From: Actinomycetes bacterium | GTDB lineage: Bacteria > Actinomycetota > Acidimicrobiia > Acidimicrobiales > Palsa-688 | Reading direction: 5' to 3' | Length of the DNA: 6,756 bases | Assembly: GCA_021798075.1 (NCBI GenBank) | Contig: JAJZYO010000109.1 | Coordinates: forward strand, 1 to 6,756 | Shown here: piece by piece, positions 6,459-6,756 of the stretch | Position numbering within the stretch: position 1 is the first letter of the stretch | How the letters are laid out: each line of letters begins with the position of its first letter | Notes under the pieces: model-generated | Seen by the model: the letters and a program-made list of their open reading frames with translations, nothing else | Databases searched by the model: none | Told to the model about the DNA's origin: nothing | Position numbers and translations under genes: made by a program

Positions 6459-6756
6459 ACGGCCAGGCGTTCCAGCTTGCGCGCCAGGGCCGACCCATCT
6501 ACACCTTCGGCCGCCACCACGAGCACGGTGTCGTCGCCGGCCACGGTCCCCGCCACCCCCGCGAGCCCGGCCCGGTCGAGAGCGGAAGCCACAACGTGGG
6601 CGCAACCAGGCGGGGTCCGCACGACCACCAGGTTGGCCGAGCTCGTAATATCCGCCACCCACTCGGAAAGGACCCGCCGTAGCTGCGGTTCGCGCGAAGG
6701 CCGCGCATTGGCGTCCTCCGGCAACGCGTACACGAGCGCGCCTCCCGGCCTCCTCA
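6446..6756 (-). CDS. argR: Arginine repressor ArgR, C-terminal part (partial)
   Basis: ArgR is the hexameric arginine-sensing transcription factor that binds ARG boxes and represses arginine-synthesis genes when arginine is plentiful. Only the last ~103 residues are in the window. The frame stays open to the right edge (reading RRPGGALVYALPED before the first internal GTG at 6733), so the N-terminal winged-helix DNA-binding domain lies outside. The visible part is the oligomerisation and arginine-binding domain: NLVVVRTPPGCAHVVASALDR, then GTVAGDDTVLVV. The latter corresponds to the family's GTIAGDDT motif, whose two aspartates contact arginine. No defect is seen. The stop lies 55 nt before argG on the same strand, consistent with co-transcription and autoregulated control of the cluster. 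Confidence 0.93.
   Translation of the reverse strand, partial: RRPGGALVYALPEDANARPSREPQLRRVLSEWVADITSSANLVVVRTPPGCAHVVASALDRAGLAGVAGTVAGDDTVLVVAAEGVDGSALARKLERLAVREA

Noticed and set aside
6391..6498. 36-residue N-terminal extension of ArgG starting inside argR
   Set aside because: The extension is encoded mostly by the 18-bp tandem repeat, has no family similarity and overlaps argR. The ATG at 6390 has an excellent ribosome-binding site and the expected N-terminus.
5509..6648. 379-residue plus-strand open frame antisense to argG and argR
   Set aside because: It is a shadow frame of conserved genes on the other strand, with no recognisable domain and no ribosome-binding site identified.

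Overview
The window looks like chromosomal DNA of a high-GC actinobacterium. The 16S rRNA V1-V3 text (for example the stretch just after the helix-6 region and the early V3 loop) resembles class Acidimicrobiia. That placement rests on recognition, not on an alignment. All coding regions are GC-rich with strong third-position bias, and nothing points to phage, transposon, plasmid or CRISPR content.

Layout: positions 1-439 hold the 5' part of a 16S rRNA gene on the minus strand, running off the left edge. Upstream of it (about 440-782) lies a non-coding pre-16S leader of about 300 nt. It contains three hairpin-forming inverted repeats, a boxA-like element, and a good sigma70-type promoter (TTGACA-17-TAGCTT) reading toward the rRNA. 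Between that promoter and the next gene, positions 792-860 carry three consecutive short perfect hairpins that I cannot assign. A divergent ftsH-type AAA+ zinc metalloprotease gene (934-2976, +) follows.

From the right edge inward, the minus strand carries a compact cluster: argR (5'-truncated by the window edge), argG, argH and an AAG/Mpg-type 3-methyladenine DNA glycosylase. The gaps are 55, 51 and 26 nt, so this is probably one transcription unit. The cluster converges on ftsH with only 22 nt between stop codons. ArgG and ArgH carry out the last two steps of arginine synthesis (citrulline + aspartate to argininosuccinate, then to arginine + fumarate), and ArgR is the arginine-responsive repressor expected to control them. 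The glycosylase is a base-excision repair enzyme that appears to share the operon by position only.

I found no convincing novel biological system. The points most worth a second look are the 18-bp tandem repeat across the argR-argG junction, the triple-hairpin block upstream of the rRNA promoter, and the placement of ftsH divergent from an rRNA operon. The genes themselves are ordinary housekeeping genes.
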